64,000 bases of DNA from the NCBI RefSeq assembly GCF_003697815.1, contig NZ_RDQG01000039.1:23803-87802 (forward strand). The letters run 5' to 3'. The notes below the pieces were generated by a model. It was not told the origin of the DNA, searched no databases, and saw only the letters and a list, made by a program, of their open reading frames with translations. The position numbers and the translations under genes are program-made. Positions 18,461 through 26,311 of the stretch are shown here, in pieces. This DNA is from Halalkalicoccus subterraneus (GTDB lineage Archaea > Halobacteriota > Halobacteria > Halobacteriales > Halalkalicoccaceae). How positions within the stretch are numbered: the stretch's first letter is position 1; the number at the start of each line of letters is the position of its first letter.

Positions 18461-19094
18461 CTTCTCCCGGACCAGCATCCGTCGCTGGATCACGCTGGCA
18501 GCACTCGTCCTCGTCGCGACTGCTGTTCTCATCACCGGGATCGCCGCCGTCGATCCATCGTTACTCGATATATTCCGTCATCCCCGAGAGGATGTCTTTC
18601 TCATCACGAGCTTCCTCGTCGTCGCCCTCTTCAGTGGTTCGCTCCTCTCTATCCCGCTGTACTTGGATCCCAAAGACACTAGCACGAACCCTGACGAGAC
18701 TGATACGGCTGCCTACGAGCCTGAAGTCACGCCCGAGATTCCACATGCCGGCGCAGACCTCGATCCATTGATGAGACATCCATTTCTCGGACGACGCTTC
18801 ACTGACGACGAGCAAGACGCGCTTCGAATGCGGCTCCGAGACGCCGCTGTCAACACGATCCACCGCCACACGGGCATCGAAACGGACGACGCCAGCGTCC
18901 GCGTACAACGCGGTAACTGGACGGAGAACGCTACCGCCGCGTGGTTTCTCGGGGAAACACCACCCCCTCGATCAGTCCGACTCTACGCACGGGTCTCCGA
19001 TGGACATGCCTTCCGGCACGGAGCTCGTCACACCGTCCACGAAATCGTCGCCTACGAACAGCGCCACGAGTCACGAAGAACCCACTCACCATGA
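18453..19094 (+). CDS. DUF7269-like membrane protein
   Basis: This protein is about 213 residues long. Two hydrophobic segments (near 12-32 and 47-67) precede a soluble domain with RHPFLGRRFTDDEQDALR. The ATG at 18453 sits inside the end of the DUF4129 gene (8-base overlap), and its stop overlaps the DUF58 start by ATGA, showing translational coupling. A longer frame from 18306 has no conserved content. It is the second gene of the DUF4129-DUF7269-DUF58-DUF7519 arrangement. Confidence 0.65.
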   Translation: MDNFSRTSIRRWITLAALVLVATAVLITGIAAVDPSLLDIFRHPREDVFLITSFLVVALFSGSLLSIPLYLDPKDTSTNPDETDTAAYEPEVTPEIPHAGADLDPLMRHPFLGRRFTDDEQDALRMRLRDAAVNTIHRHTGIETDDASVRVQRGNWTENATAAWFLGETPPPRSVRLYARVSDGHAFRHGARHTVHEIVAYEQRHESRRTHSP

Positions 19095-20374
19095 CGTCGG
19101 TCGAACGGACGCATCGCTGGCGAGTGGCCTTTGTATTCGTCCTCTTTACGAGCACAGCCGGTCTGTATCTCGAATCCCCGTTCGTTTTCCTGACGTCGCT
19201 CCTCGGCGTCGCGTATGCGGGCTACCCGCTTTTCGTCGGTCCACCGACTGTCGATCTCAAACTCTCGCGAACAGTCACGGATGAAACTCCTAATCATGGC
19301 GACCCTGTGACGGTTACCGTCACCATAACGAACACCGGGCCGCAGACGCTTGCCGACCTCCGAATCATCGACGGCGTGCCGGCTCTTCTGACGGTCACCG
19401 ATGGAACGCCGCGGCATACAGCCACCCTTCGGCCAGGCGCGTCGACGACGTTCCAGTATACGGTCGCTGCGAAACACGGCAGTCACCGATTCACCCCGAC
19501 GACGGTGATTGCCCACGACATCAGCGGGAATACGCGTGTCGAGACTGAGGTTGCAGCCAGCGAACAGTCGACCATCCGTGAGGAACTCGAGTGTACGGTC
19601 GACCTCCGCGCGTTTCAGTTACGCCGGCAGGCTCGCCAGTATGCTGGACAAACGCCCGCTGAAGCGGGTGAGTCCGGTACCGAATTCCAACAGATACGAG
19701 CGTATCAACGGGGCGATTCGATGCATCGCATCGACTGGAAGCGGTATGCTCGGACTGGCGAGCTCACGTCGGTGGAGTTCCGCGAAGAACACCGAACAGC
19801 CGTCGTGCTTTGCGTGGATGCACGGCAGAACGCGATTCGAGCCGCAGGATCGACAGACCCACACGCAGTAGCGTACTGTGTCGCCGCCGCCCAGCAAGTT
19901 CTTTCTACGCTCGAACAGCAGAGTGAACAGGTCGGCGTGGCCATTTTCGGGACCGAGTTCAATTGGCGGGCACCAAGTGCGGGCCGTGAACAGTATGCTC
20001 ACATCGAACAGCTATTGGTAGATCACGAGTACGACCAGCCAATCTCGCTCGATGAGGATGACACCACGGTGTCCTCGATGGAGCAGGTTCAGGAGTTGAT
20101 CGCACAGACCCAGGGAAATATCGAGGTTGTGATGTTTTCGCCACTCGTCGATAGATTCGGTGAGACTGCTGCACAGCAGTTGAACGCGCACGGGTACGCA
20201 GTGACGGTTATCAGCCCGGATGTGACGACGAACGAGACCGTCGGTGAGGAATTCGTGAGGATTGAGCGCGCGAACCGCGTCCAGATGCTGCGGAACCAAG
20301 ATATACCGGTCGCGGACTGGTCACCCGAGAAGCCACTGGTCTGGCCCGTGGGCCATCACAGAGGGGAACGCTGA
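19091..20374 (+). CDS. DUF58 domain protein
   Basis: This protein is about 427 residues long. Two N-terminal membrane segments are followed by a CARDB-like beta domain (NHGDPVTVTVTITNTGPQ, near 55-75) and a DUF58/vWA-like domain with the hallmark YQRGDSMHRIDWKRYARTG (about 205-225) and LCVDAR. DUF58 proteins work with MoxR AAA+ ATPases. The start at 19091 gives an ATGA overlap with the gene before it, and the stop overlaps the next start. The MoxR gene expected next to this set is not present on either side. Confidence 0.8.
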   Translation: MTSVERTHRWRVAFVFVLFTSTAGLYLESPFVFLTSLLGVAYAGYPLFVGPPTVDLKLSRTVTDETPNHGDPVTVTVTITNTGPQTLADLRIIDGVPALLTVTDGTPRHTATLRPGASTTFQYTVAAKHGSHRFTPTTVIAHDISGNTRVETEVAASEQSTIREELECTVDLRAFQLRRQARQYAGQTPAEAGESGTEFQQIRAYQRGDSMHRIDWKRYARTGELTSVEFREEHRTAVVLCVDARQNAIRAAGSTDPHAVAYCVAAAQQVLSTLEQQSEQVGVAIFGTEFNWRAPSAGREQYAHIEQLLVDHEYDQPISLDEDDTTVSSMEQVQELIAQTQGNIEVVMFSPLVDRFGETAAQQLNAHGYAVTVISPDVTTNETVGEEFVRIERANRVQMLRNQDIPVADWSPEKPLVWPVGHHRGER

Positions 20375-21093
20375 TGGAAGCATCGTCTGTCGTGAAACAG
20401 CCGGCGTACGCAGGGAGCGCACTTGCCGTCCTCGCGGCGGCCTGCGTGACCGGTGTGCTGGCGAATCAGCCCGTCCAAGTGTCGATTGCTGGTGTCGAGG
20501 CGGTCGGTGCATTCCTGTTGTTGGGAAGTGGTCTCGTTCGCCGTCGAGGTCATCGCGTGCTCGGTGGCGGACTTGTATTTGTGGGGTGTAGTCTCGTTTG
20601 TCTTGCACTCGGTCTGAGCCTACTGTCTCCAGGGGGGCTGTTTGAGCGGATTGCGTTCTTCGGTGGAACGCTCGCGATGGCGTGTGTCGTCCTCGGTGTC
20701 TTTCCGCTCCGGCAGTCGTGGACGGGCTCTCTTGTCGGACTCGGGATCGTGCTTCTTAGCTGTAGTCTCGTTTTCTTGGCGTGGATCTCAAATCCGGGTC
20801 GAGTGCAACTGTTACTCGGTGTTGGCCTGACGATTGTCACATGGGATATGGCTGAGCACGCGATTACGCTTGGAAACGACGTCGGGCGGAGCGCGCAGAC
20901 GTACTCAGTAACGGTAATTCATTTCGTCGGAAGTCTCGGAGTCGGGCTCGCAGCTGGAACGACCGCACTAGTGGTCGGCAGCGTCCAGTTGCCAGCGGTT
21001 CCGATTGCTTCGCTCGCACTCCTATTAGGGGCTGTTTTGTTGTCGTTGCTCGTGCTTTTTCTTGGAGACAGTGAGTGGATGTCCGACACATGA
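20374..21093 (+). CDS. Polytopic membrane protein (DUF7519-like)
   Basis: This 239-residue protein is almost wholly hydrophobic, with about seven to eight membrane helices and short loops. It overlaps the end of the DUF58 gene (TGATG) and is last in the four-gene unit. It probably forms the membrane platform of the DUF58/DUF4129 assembly. No enzymatic motif is visible. Confidence 0.6.
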   Translation: MEASSVVKQPAYAGSALAVLAAACVTGVLANQPVQVSIAGVEAVGAFLLLGSGLVRRRGHRVLGGGLVFVGCSLVCLALGLSLLSPGGLFERIAFFGGTLAMACVVLGVFPLRQSWTGSLVGLGIVLLSCSLVFLAWISNPGRVQLLLGVGLTIVTWDMAEHAITLGNDVGRSAQTYSVTVIHFVGSLGVGLAAGTTALVVGSVQLPAVPIASLALLLGAVLLSLLVLFLGDSEWMSDT

Positions 21094-21364
21094 GTCGTGG
21101 ATAGGGTTCTGTTACACGTGTACTGCCTCATCCCTCGTCATGATCTGAATCCAGTCATCTTTGTGGTTGATTCATAGAGCCAGTTCGCCTGCTACCGTTC
21201 CGAATCGGGAGGATAACCTTGGCATGGTGCGCTCGCCAGAGCATATTAGCAGAATGATCCTAACCAAATCGTGCATAGGGCACCGATGATTCTTGATAAC
21301 CATATACACAAATCAACACCACTATATGATCCGTAGCGGTGTTCGGTAGCATGAAGATTTACCT

Positions 21365-21844
21365 ATGAGTTTCCTCGATACTTTTCACGATCGTTCACTG
21401 TTGGGCCCACAAAACAAGCGTCTGATACGATATCTCGTGGTCGGAATATTCGGAATTATAATCAATCAGGTCGTTTTTCTGGTCATCTTCAACAAAACTG
21501 CCATTCTGTATTTCATTGCTGGGCATCTCGGCAGCACTGTAAGTGTTTTTGCCAACTACGTGATGAATGATAGTTGAACATGGAAGGACAGTGGTGCGCC
21601 AGGTATTATTCAATGGATCTGGCGTGGCATCAAGTACGGTGCGACACGATTAGTTGGAATGAGTATCGGTACGATCTCACAGATCGCTTTTGTCGAATTT
21701 CTCCTAATTGACCCAGCAATAGCGAACGTTCTCAAAATTGGAGTTGGCATACTGTGGGGATTCGGCGCGAGCGAAAAATGGGTGTGGAGTTCTAACAAAC
21801 CGTCTCAGGATCCGTCCACTACACTGACGTCGAGTGATGACTAG
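21365..21844 (+). pseudogene. GtrA-family membrane protein with in-frame TGA
   Basis: The frame encodes a GtrA-like four-helix protein that begins KRLIRYLVVGIFGIIINQVV. A TGA at 21575-21577 interrupts it after NYVMNDS. The same frame then continues with TWKDSGAPGIIQWIWRGI and the last two helices to 21844. The position commonly holds Trp in an N-x-x-W-T-F type motif of this family, so a TGG to TGA change is the likely lesion. GtrA proteins take part in polyprenyl-linked sugar transfer, which fits the prenyltransferases next door. Confidence 0.75.
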
Positions 21845-21981
21845 CGCAAGTACCTGACAATAATAGCTGAAACAGCTGCTCTTCTTCTGGCTGGGTGGCG
21901 CTCCAGCGTGATGAATGCAACACCCCGATATCGAGATGCAGCTGGTAGGTTAGAGGACAACCCCGATAGAACGGTGATGAG

Positions 21982-22908
21982 TTAATCATCTGTCACATGG
22001 CTTCCTTTTTCGCTCTCGCCAAATTCTTCGAATTCGCTCTGTGGAAGAGAACCCCGAAACTGTTCGATGATGGCATGCGCCTCAGAGAGTTCCGGACCAC
22101 CCACCGCCTGAATCAGCGCGAGCGCCCGTCGCACACGGGTGCGTCGCCACGACTGTTCTCTGGATTCATAGGTGCGTATTGCACGAAGGAAATCGATCTT
22201 CCGAAATTCGGGCCAGTATGCCGTACAAAAGTACACAGCGGCCTCGTTACCATTAGCGTGCCAAGGAAGGAAATTTGACGTGCGCTCCTCTCCACCCGGG
22301 CGTATAATGAGATCAACATCATAGGAAGGACCGTCATAGAGGTACTTTTCGATGGTCTCAACATCAATCTCGTGGGGGCTGAGATCGCCCTCATTTACTG
22401 CGCATCCGATAGCTTGGGCGGCATTCAGTAGTTCAGTGCGACCGCCATAGGCTAGCGCGATATTAAGCTTGAAGCGGTCGTAGTTTGCAGTGCGACTTTC
22501 AGCGTAGTTGATTGCTTTCTGAAGACGCTGAGGGAGCATATCTGTTTCACCGACGGCTCGTATGGCAACTTCGTTATCGTGAACACGCTCGTTGTCAGCG
22601 AACTTCCTAAATTTCTCACAAATGAGATCAAACAGGGCTTCATTCTCTTCAGATGTACGACTGAAGTTCTCTGTTGAAAACGTGTAGAGAGTTAGTTCCT
22701 CAATATGGAGGTCCTGACACCAGCCGAGAATGCGTTCGGCGGTCTTAGCACCGGCACGGTGGCCGTCTGTGGCAGTACCGCCATTGCTACGGGCATATCG
22801 ACGATTTCCATCTTGGATAACTGCGACGTGATCCGGAGTACCGAAAATTTCGCGTTCAAGCAGTCCTTCGTAAACTGAGTCAATCTGCTGTCTAAACCAT
22901 CCAGTCAT
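21982..22908 (-). CDS. uppS: cis-Prenyltransferase (undecaprenyl diphosphate synthase family)
   Basis: This protein is about 308 residues long. The catalytic motif HVAVIQDGNRRYA holds the active-site Asp, and IIRPGGEERTSNFLPW carries the RxG-type diphosphate-binding motif. It makes long-chain polyprenyl diphosphate, the precursor of the dolichyl carrier used for S-layer N-glycosylation in haloarchaea. The start at 22908 (MTGWFRQQIDSVYEG) is supported by a TATA-like AAGTATTATT (minus strand, 22931-22940) at -27; the longer frame from 23109 runs into a neighbouring pseudogene. The C-terminus has an extra 40 or so residues rich in Glu. Confidence 0.88.
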   Translation of the reverse strand: MTGWFRQQIDSVYEGLLEREIFGTPDHVAVIQDGNRRYARSNGGTATDGHRAGAKTAERILGWCQDLHIEELTLYTFSTENFSRTSEENEALFDLICEKFRKFADNERVHDNEVAIRAVGETDMLPQRLQKAINYAESRTANYDRFKLNIALAYGGRTELLNAAQAIGCAVNEGDLSPHEIDVETIEKYLYDGPSYDVDLIIRPGGEERTSNFLPWHANGNEAAVYFCTAYWPEFRKIDFLRAIRTYESREQSWRRTRVRRALALIQAVGGPELSEAHAIIEQFRGSLPQSEFEEFGESEKGSHVTDD

Positions 22909-22930
22909 TATCCAGTTCAGTGCTACCGGC

Positions 22931-22940
22931 AATAATACTT
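22931..22940 (-). promoter_or_regulatory. uppS TATA element
   Basis: The minus strand reads AAGTATTATT, centred 27 bases before the uppS ATG, as in leaderless genes. Confidence 0.45.
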
Positions 22941-22960
22941 TTTTGTTCTGCCAATCATAT

Positions 22961-23465
22961 TCAACAATGAGCGGGACGACTTCCGATGATCTGCTGCGCA
23001 CAAGCAAACCCTGCCTCGATACCGCCATTGAGACTGCGTTCAGGGTACTGGGCGCGGCTTGCCATCCCAGCATAGTAGGTATCATCAGCGACCGTCTCCG
23101 CGAGATCATAGGGAATCACCATGTCGAGATAGCCTCGTTCGTAAACCGGTGCAGTCCGGGGATTTCGCGCCGTCCGAATCCAGTTCACCGAACTCCGGTT
23201 GAATTCGGGGAAAAGGTCCTCGATACCTGCGAGCCATGTTGCCTCAACTTCGTCATCGGTCATCTGCCAAATATCCTCGCTAGGGTCCTGTACATAGCTC
23301 ACAGCATAGAGAAGATGTTCGCCGCCGTAGCGTTCTGTAGGGATAAAATTCGTATGCTCGATGAGCGCGCCGAAGGGCACATCGTCGGCAATATTGAGCC
23401 AGTAGGTATCCATTAGCGAGTCGGAGAGACTGAGTACCGAACAAACTGTAGCCTGAAAATCAATA
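22961..23465 (-). pseudogene. C-terminal remnant of a flavin amine-oxidase-like protein
   Basis: Residues such as YWLNIADDVPFGALIEHTNF and ERGYLDMVIPY, and the C-terminal FAD-binding segment SLNGGIEAGFACAQQI, mark the end of an FAD-dependent oxidoreductase of the protoporphyrinogen-oxidase or amine-oxidase type. The homologous reading extends upstream of the first ATG (23413) as FQATVCSVLSLSDSL to about 23465 and then stops. The N-terminal Rossmann motif and most of the roughly 430 expected residues are missing. It sits exactly between two cis-prenyltransferase genes. Confidence 0.65.
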
Positions 23466-23490
23466 TCGCAAGTGGTCGGGCAAGACCGTC

Positions 23491-24099
23491 TTATCGCCCG
23501 TAGCGGCGCTGTCGATTCTGATAATCACGTATTGCTCGAAGGTAGTCTCGTTCCCGAAAGTCACGCCAGTTCACATCAGTGAAATGGAGTTCAGAGTACA
23601 CCGATTGCCAGATCATGAAATCGGACAGGCGTTCCGCGCCGGTCTTGATAACCAGATCAGGGTCCGTAGGGAAAATCAACCGTTCTTCGATAGCGTCGGC
23701 ATCAATCTCATGAGGAGATAGCGTGCCAGCTTCAACCTCGGTAGCAGTCTCCCGAACTGCCGCGGCGAACTCGTGCTTACCGCCGAGACCAATACTGACC
23801 TGAATCGGCGCGTCGGCACGCTCCTTGTCGTCGATGTCCCGAACTTCCACCGTACGCGGGGCCTCACACCGCTCGAACACCCGCTGAATAGTGGGTACAA
23901 CACCTCCATCGAGTACGCTGACGTACACCAGCACACGCTCAGCCCCGTACTCGGAGGTCCATTCGAAGAACTTCTCAATTGTTCGATGAGAATCTTGCTC
24001 TAAAAGATCACGCTCGGTGATGACGACGGCAACACAGTTCGGAAGCGGGAGGTCGTTCCGGCGAATGCGAGCGGCGAGATAGCGATCGTACAGTCCCAC
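23491..24099 (-). CDS. Divergent UppS-family paralogue lacking the active-site Asp
   Basis: This 202-residue protein has the UppS fold pattern: SPHEIDADAIEERL matches SPHEIDVETIEKYL of the neighbouring UppS, and DLVIKTGAERLSDFMIWQSVYSELHFTDVNWRDF matches its C-terminal region. The catalytic segment is different, NCVAVVITERDLLEQD, so the Asp of the D-G-N-R-R motif is lost, and the RPGGEER motif has become KTGAERL. It is probably not active alone. A non-catalytic partner in a heteromeric cis-prenyltransferase, as eukaryotic NgBR is to DHDDS, is an inference. Confidence 0.7.
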   Translation of the reverse strand: MGLYDRYLAARIRRNDLPLPNCVAVVITERDLLEQDSHRTIEKFFEWTSEYGAERVLVYVSVLDGGVVPTIQRVFERCEAPRTVEVRDIDDKERADAPIQVSIGLGGKHEFAAAVRETATEVEAGTLSPHEIDADAIEERLIFPTDPDLVIKTGAERLSDFMIWQSVYSELHFTDVNWRDFRERDYLRAIRDYQNRQRRYGR

Positions 24100-24850
24100 A
24101 ACACCGTATGACGATCACAGAGCCTAAATCTCACGCTTCACTTCTGATATCAGAATTGGCTCGTCTCGCTGCCTCTATGGGCAGATACCGAACTTCGGTC
24201 CAAACGGGGATAGTTTCGTAGCTTCGAGTTGTGCAAGGACCAGACGGCAAAATAACAGTTGCTTCTGAGATACACTTATCATAAATTTGGTGGTTTGTAG
24301 AAATCCAAACGCCGAACCTCTGCGGCATGTCCGACGAGGATTAGAGAAAATATACAGCGGGATGGAGTTTATAGATATAAGAATAGAGGATATGAGATCT
24401 GTAGTACCTGTTAGCGGGCGAATCGGGCGTTTATCAATTCACTTTTGATTAACCCAATAATCATAAGTAGAGATTGCCATCATCGAGCCCTCTCCTAAGC
24501 TAACTCCCTGGCAGATCCCTAGACCAGGGTTCGGACACCCCTTTACGATCTCCCTCGCTCCAGGACGAGCTCACGGAGTTTCTCAAGACAAAATCGAAAG
24601 GTAACGACGCTGGGAATTGACGATGTATAACATATTCCGAGCGCGACGGTGTGGATGTTCTCCGGTCAACCCATCTGGTATCCGAGACTCCTTCAATATC
24701 AAGGGATAACAGATAGCATTAATACAAATCGTGTTAACGTATAACATGCAATGAACGCAGGGAATTTGTCCCTTCCCAGCAGGTCAGCATTAGGTACCAG
24801 AGGAAGGGATCCGTACTCCCCTCGTCCGACTGCTTTGGAGAGGTGGAATT
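24100..24850. other. Long intergenic region
   Basis: About 750 bases with no convincing gene. A 65-codon minus-strand frame (24131-24328) has no recognisable content. A phrase near 24565-24600 reads like a short coding relic on the plus strand. The TATA-like tract around 24736-24744 could serve the next gene. Confidence 0.3.
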
Positions 24851-24853
24851 ATA

Positions 24854-25693
24854 ATGTCATACCGACAATCGATGTTCAGACGGACAGCCATACAAATGTT
24901 TACGGCGGTAACGGCAATGACGGTAACGAGCCTACCAGGGTCAGGGTCAGAGATGGACAGCGACATCGACATCAACGAGCAGATAACGGCCAGCAATGAC
25001 GGTGCTGGTGAACGCACGGTTTCAACGGACGGATTCAGCCATGAGAGTGAGCACATCGACGGCCACGCGTTCAAGCACCGTTTTCAGGTCGACCTACACA
25101 ATCCCGCGCTCGTCAGCACTCAGGTTCCGGTGACTGTCGCAGTTGCAGTCTACGACGAGACTGACGAGAGCGGCCATGAACGCCATGGGACCGCCGAGGC
25201 CGAGGCGTTCAAGGACAGCGATGGGAATCTCTCTGTGTCGATCCTACTCGATGCGGAGGACACCTATCGTGTCGAGCACTATCCGGTCGGGATCAGCGTC
25301 ACCCAACCGATTGATCGATCGGTCCTACCAACTAAGACACATGTCACCGACCCCTCATCCGGGATCAGCGCCGACGGGACCGGCTTTACCGCGGACGATA
25401 ACTCTGCAGTCGAAGATCAATATGGCACCATCCGCGAGTGGGTCGCCCGTGAGATGAGCGTCAAAGGCCAGCCTGCTGACTGGTTGCTTGACGAGATCGA
25501 CCTCGTCGCGTTCGACGGCGAAGACGCGACAGCTGGCGAGAGTGTTGCCGAGCACGCAATGAGTGATATCGATGAGAGCGGCGGAGAGCTTCGGAATATC
25601 CTGCTCGCGGTCGAGGCTGCGAATGGTACAGTCGTCTGGACGCCAGATGCCCGTCTGTTTCCCGAATTTTTGAGGGAGATCATCGATGGTTAA
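24854..25693 (+). CDS. Unknown exported protein
   Basis: This 279-residue protein has an N-terminal FRRTAIQMFTAVTAMTV segment that resembles a Tat signal (twin Arg then a short hydrophobic stretch). The mature part is rich in Asp, Glu, Ser and Thr with alternating beta-type sequence (VPVTVAVAVYDE, near 95-107). No known domain was recognised. The start could also be ATG at 24872. It is followed in the same frame, after its stop, by further coding-like sequence, so the gene may once have been longer or fused to a neighbour. Confidence 0.55.
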   Translation: MSYRQSMFRRTAIQMFTAVTAMTVTSLPGSGSEMDSDIDINEQITASNDGAGERTVSTDGFSHESEHIDGHAFKHRFQVDLHNPALVSTQVPVTVAVAVYDETDESGHERHGTAEAEAFKDSDGNLSVSILLDAEDTYRVEHYPVGISVTQPIDRSVLPTKTHVTDPSSGISADGTGFTADDNSAVEDQYGTIREWVAREMSVKGQPADWLLDEIDLVAFDGEDATAGESVAEHAMSDIDESGGELRNILLAVEAANGTVVWTPDARLFPEFLREIIDG

Positions 25694-25942
25694 GCTGCTC
25701 GATCCCGCTGGACGGCGGAAGCGCTCGCGGAGTCCGAGAGTCAAGTTCCCATCCTTTAGGGTTCGACAGTTCACCCGGAAGATGAAAACGAGGACGTCGG
25801 CTACGGCACGTCCATCCGCATTGACGGTTCGGTCCAGCGGGGCTACAAGATGCTTGGCTTCACTGAACCCAAGGTTAACGACACTCCCGAGCGGTCCAGC
25901 AGCAACGAGGGACGTCAAGACGGCGATCTGATGGACCACTAA
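25694..25942 (+). pseudogene. Coding remnant after the exported protein
   Basis: In the same frame as the preceding gene, haloarchaeal coding sequence resumes after its TAA, stops at TAG (25757-25759) and continues as HPEDENEDVGYGTSIRIDG and EGRQDGDLMDH to TAA at about 25940. No start codon is available for the second piece. It is a decayed gene of unknown family. The alternative plus-strand frame from 25686 is Arg/Ser-rich and is a shadow. Confidence 0.35.
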
Positions 25943-25971
25943 GAGCCTCTCCTTCCTCTCCTCCGCTCATC

Positions 25972-26166
25972 CTACTCTTCGAGAGACGCCCGTCTCCTTC
26001 TCGTACTTCTATGAAATAGATAAATATCCTCTCGCCGGATCATCCGAAACGCGATCGAGTGGCGGAACGTATGCGGCGAGACGTCGCTCGGATCGCCGCG
26101 TCTGGCACCGTCAACGTATGGTCGGACATTCGCGACCCTAGCGGCTTTCTTTACCATCCGACGCAT
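25972..26166 (-). pseudogene. Tyrosine recombinase (integrase) remnant
   Basis: The frame contains KKAARVANVRPYVDG and SPHTFRHSIAFRMI, the box II H-x-x-R region of haloarchaeal XerC/D-like integrases. After the motif the sequence turns into unrelated Arg-rich residues, so the tyrosine nucleophile is missing, and the N-terminal domain is absent upstream. It is the catalytic-core fragment of a dead integrase, and a second such relic lies at 28.7 kb on the other strand. Confidence 0.65.
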
Positions 26167-26311
26167 TGGCGAGATATCACGCTTGAACGGCAGCTGAGTG
26201 AAATCTCAATTTTCTGCGGATGGTTCGATAATGCCGAACTCGGTTATCGGTAGTACTAACCTGATAATTCACTGAAGAAACTATAACGAATAACCACATA
26301 TAATATCGAAT

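Noticed and set aside
24131..24328. 65-codon minus-strand frame
   Set aside because: No start signal, no conserved motif and odd composition; probably chance.
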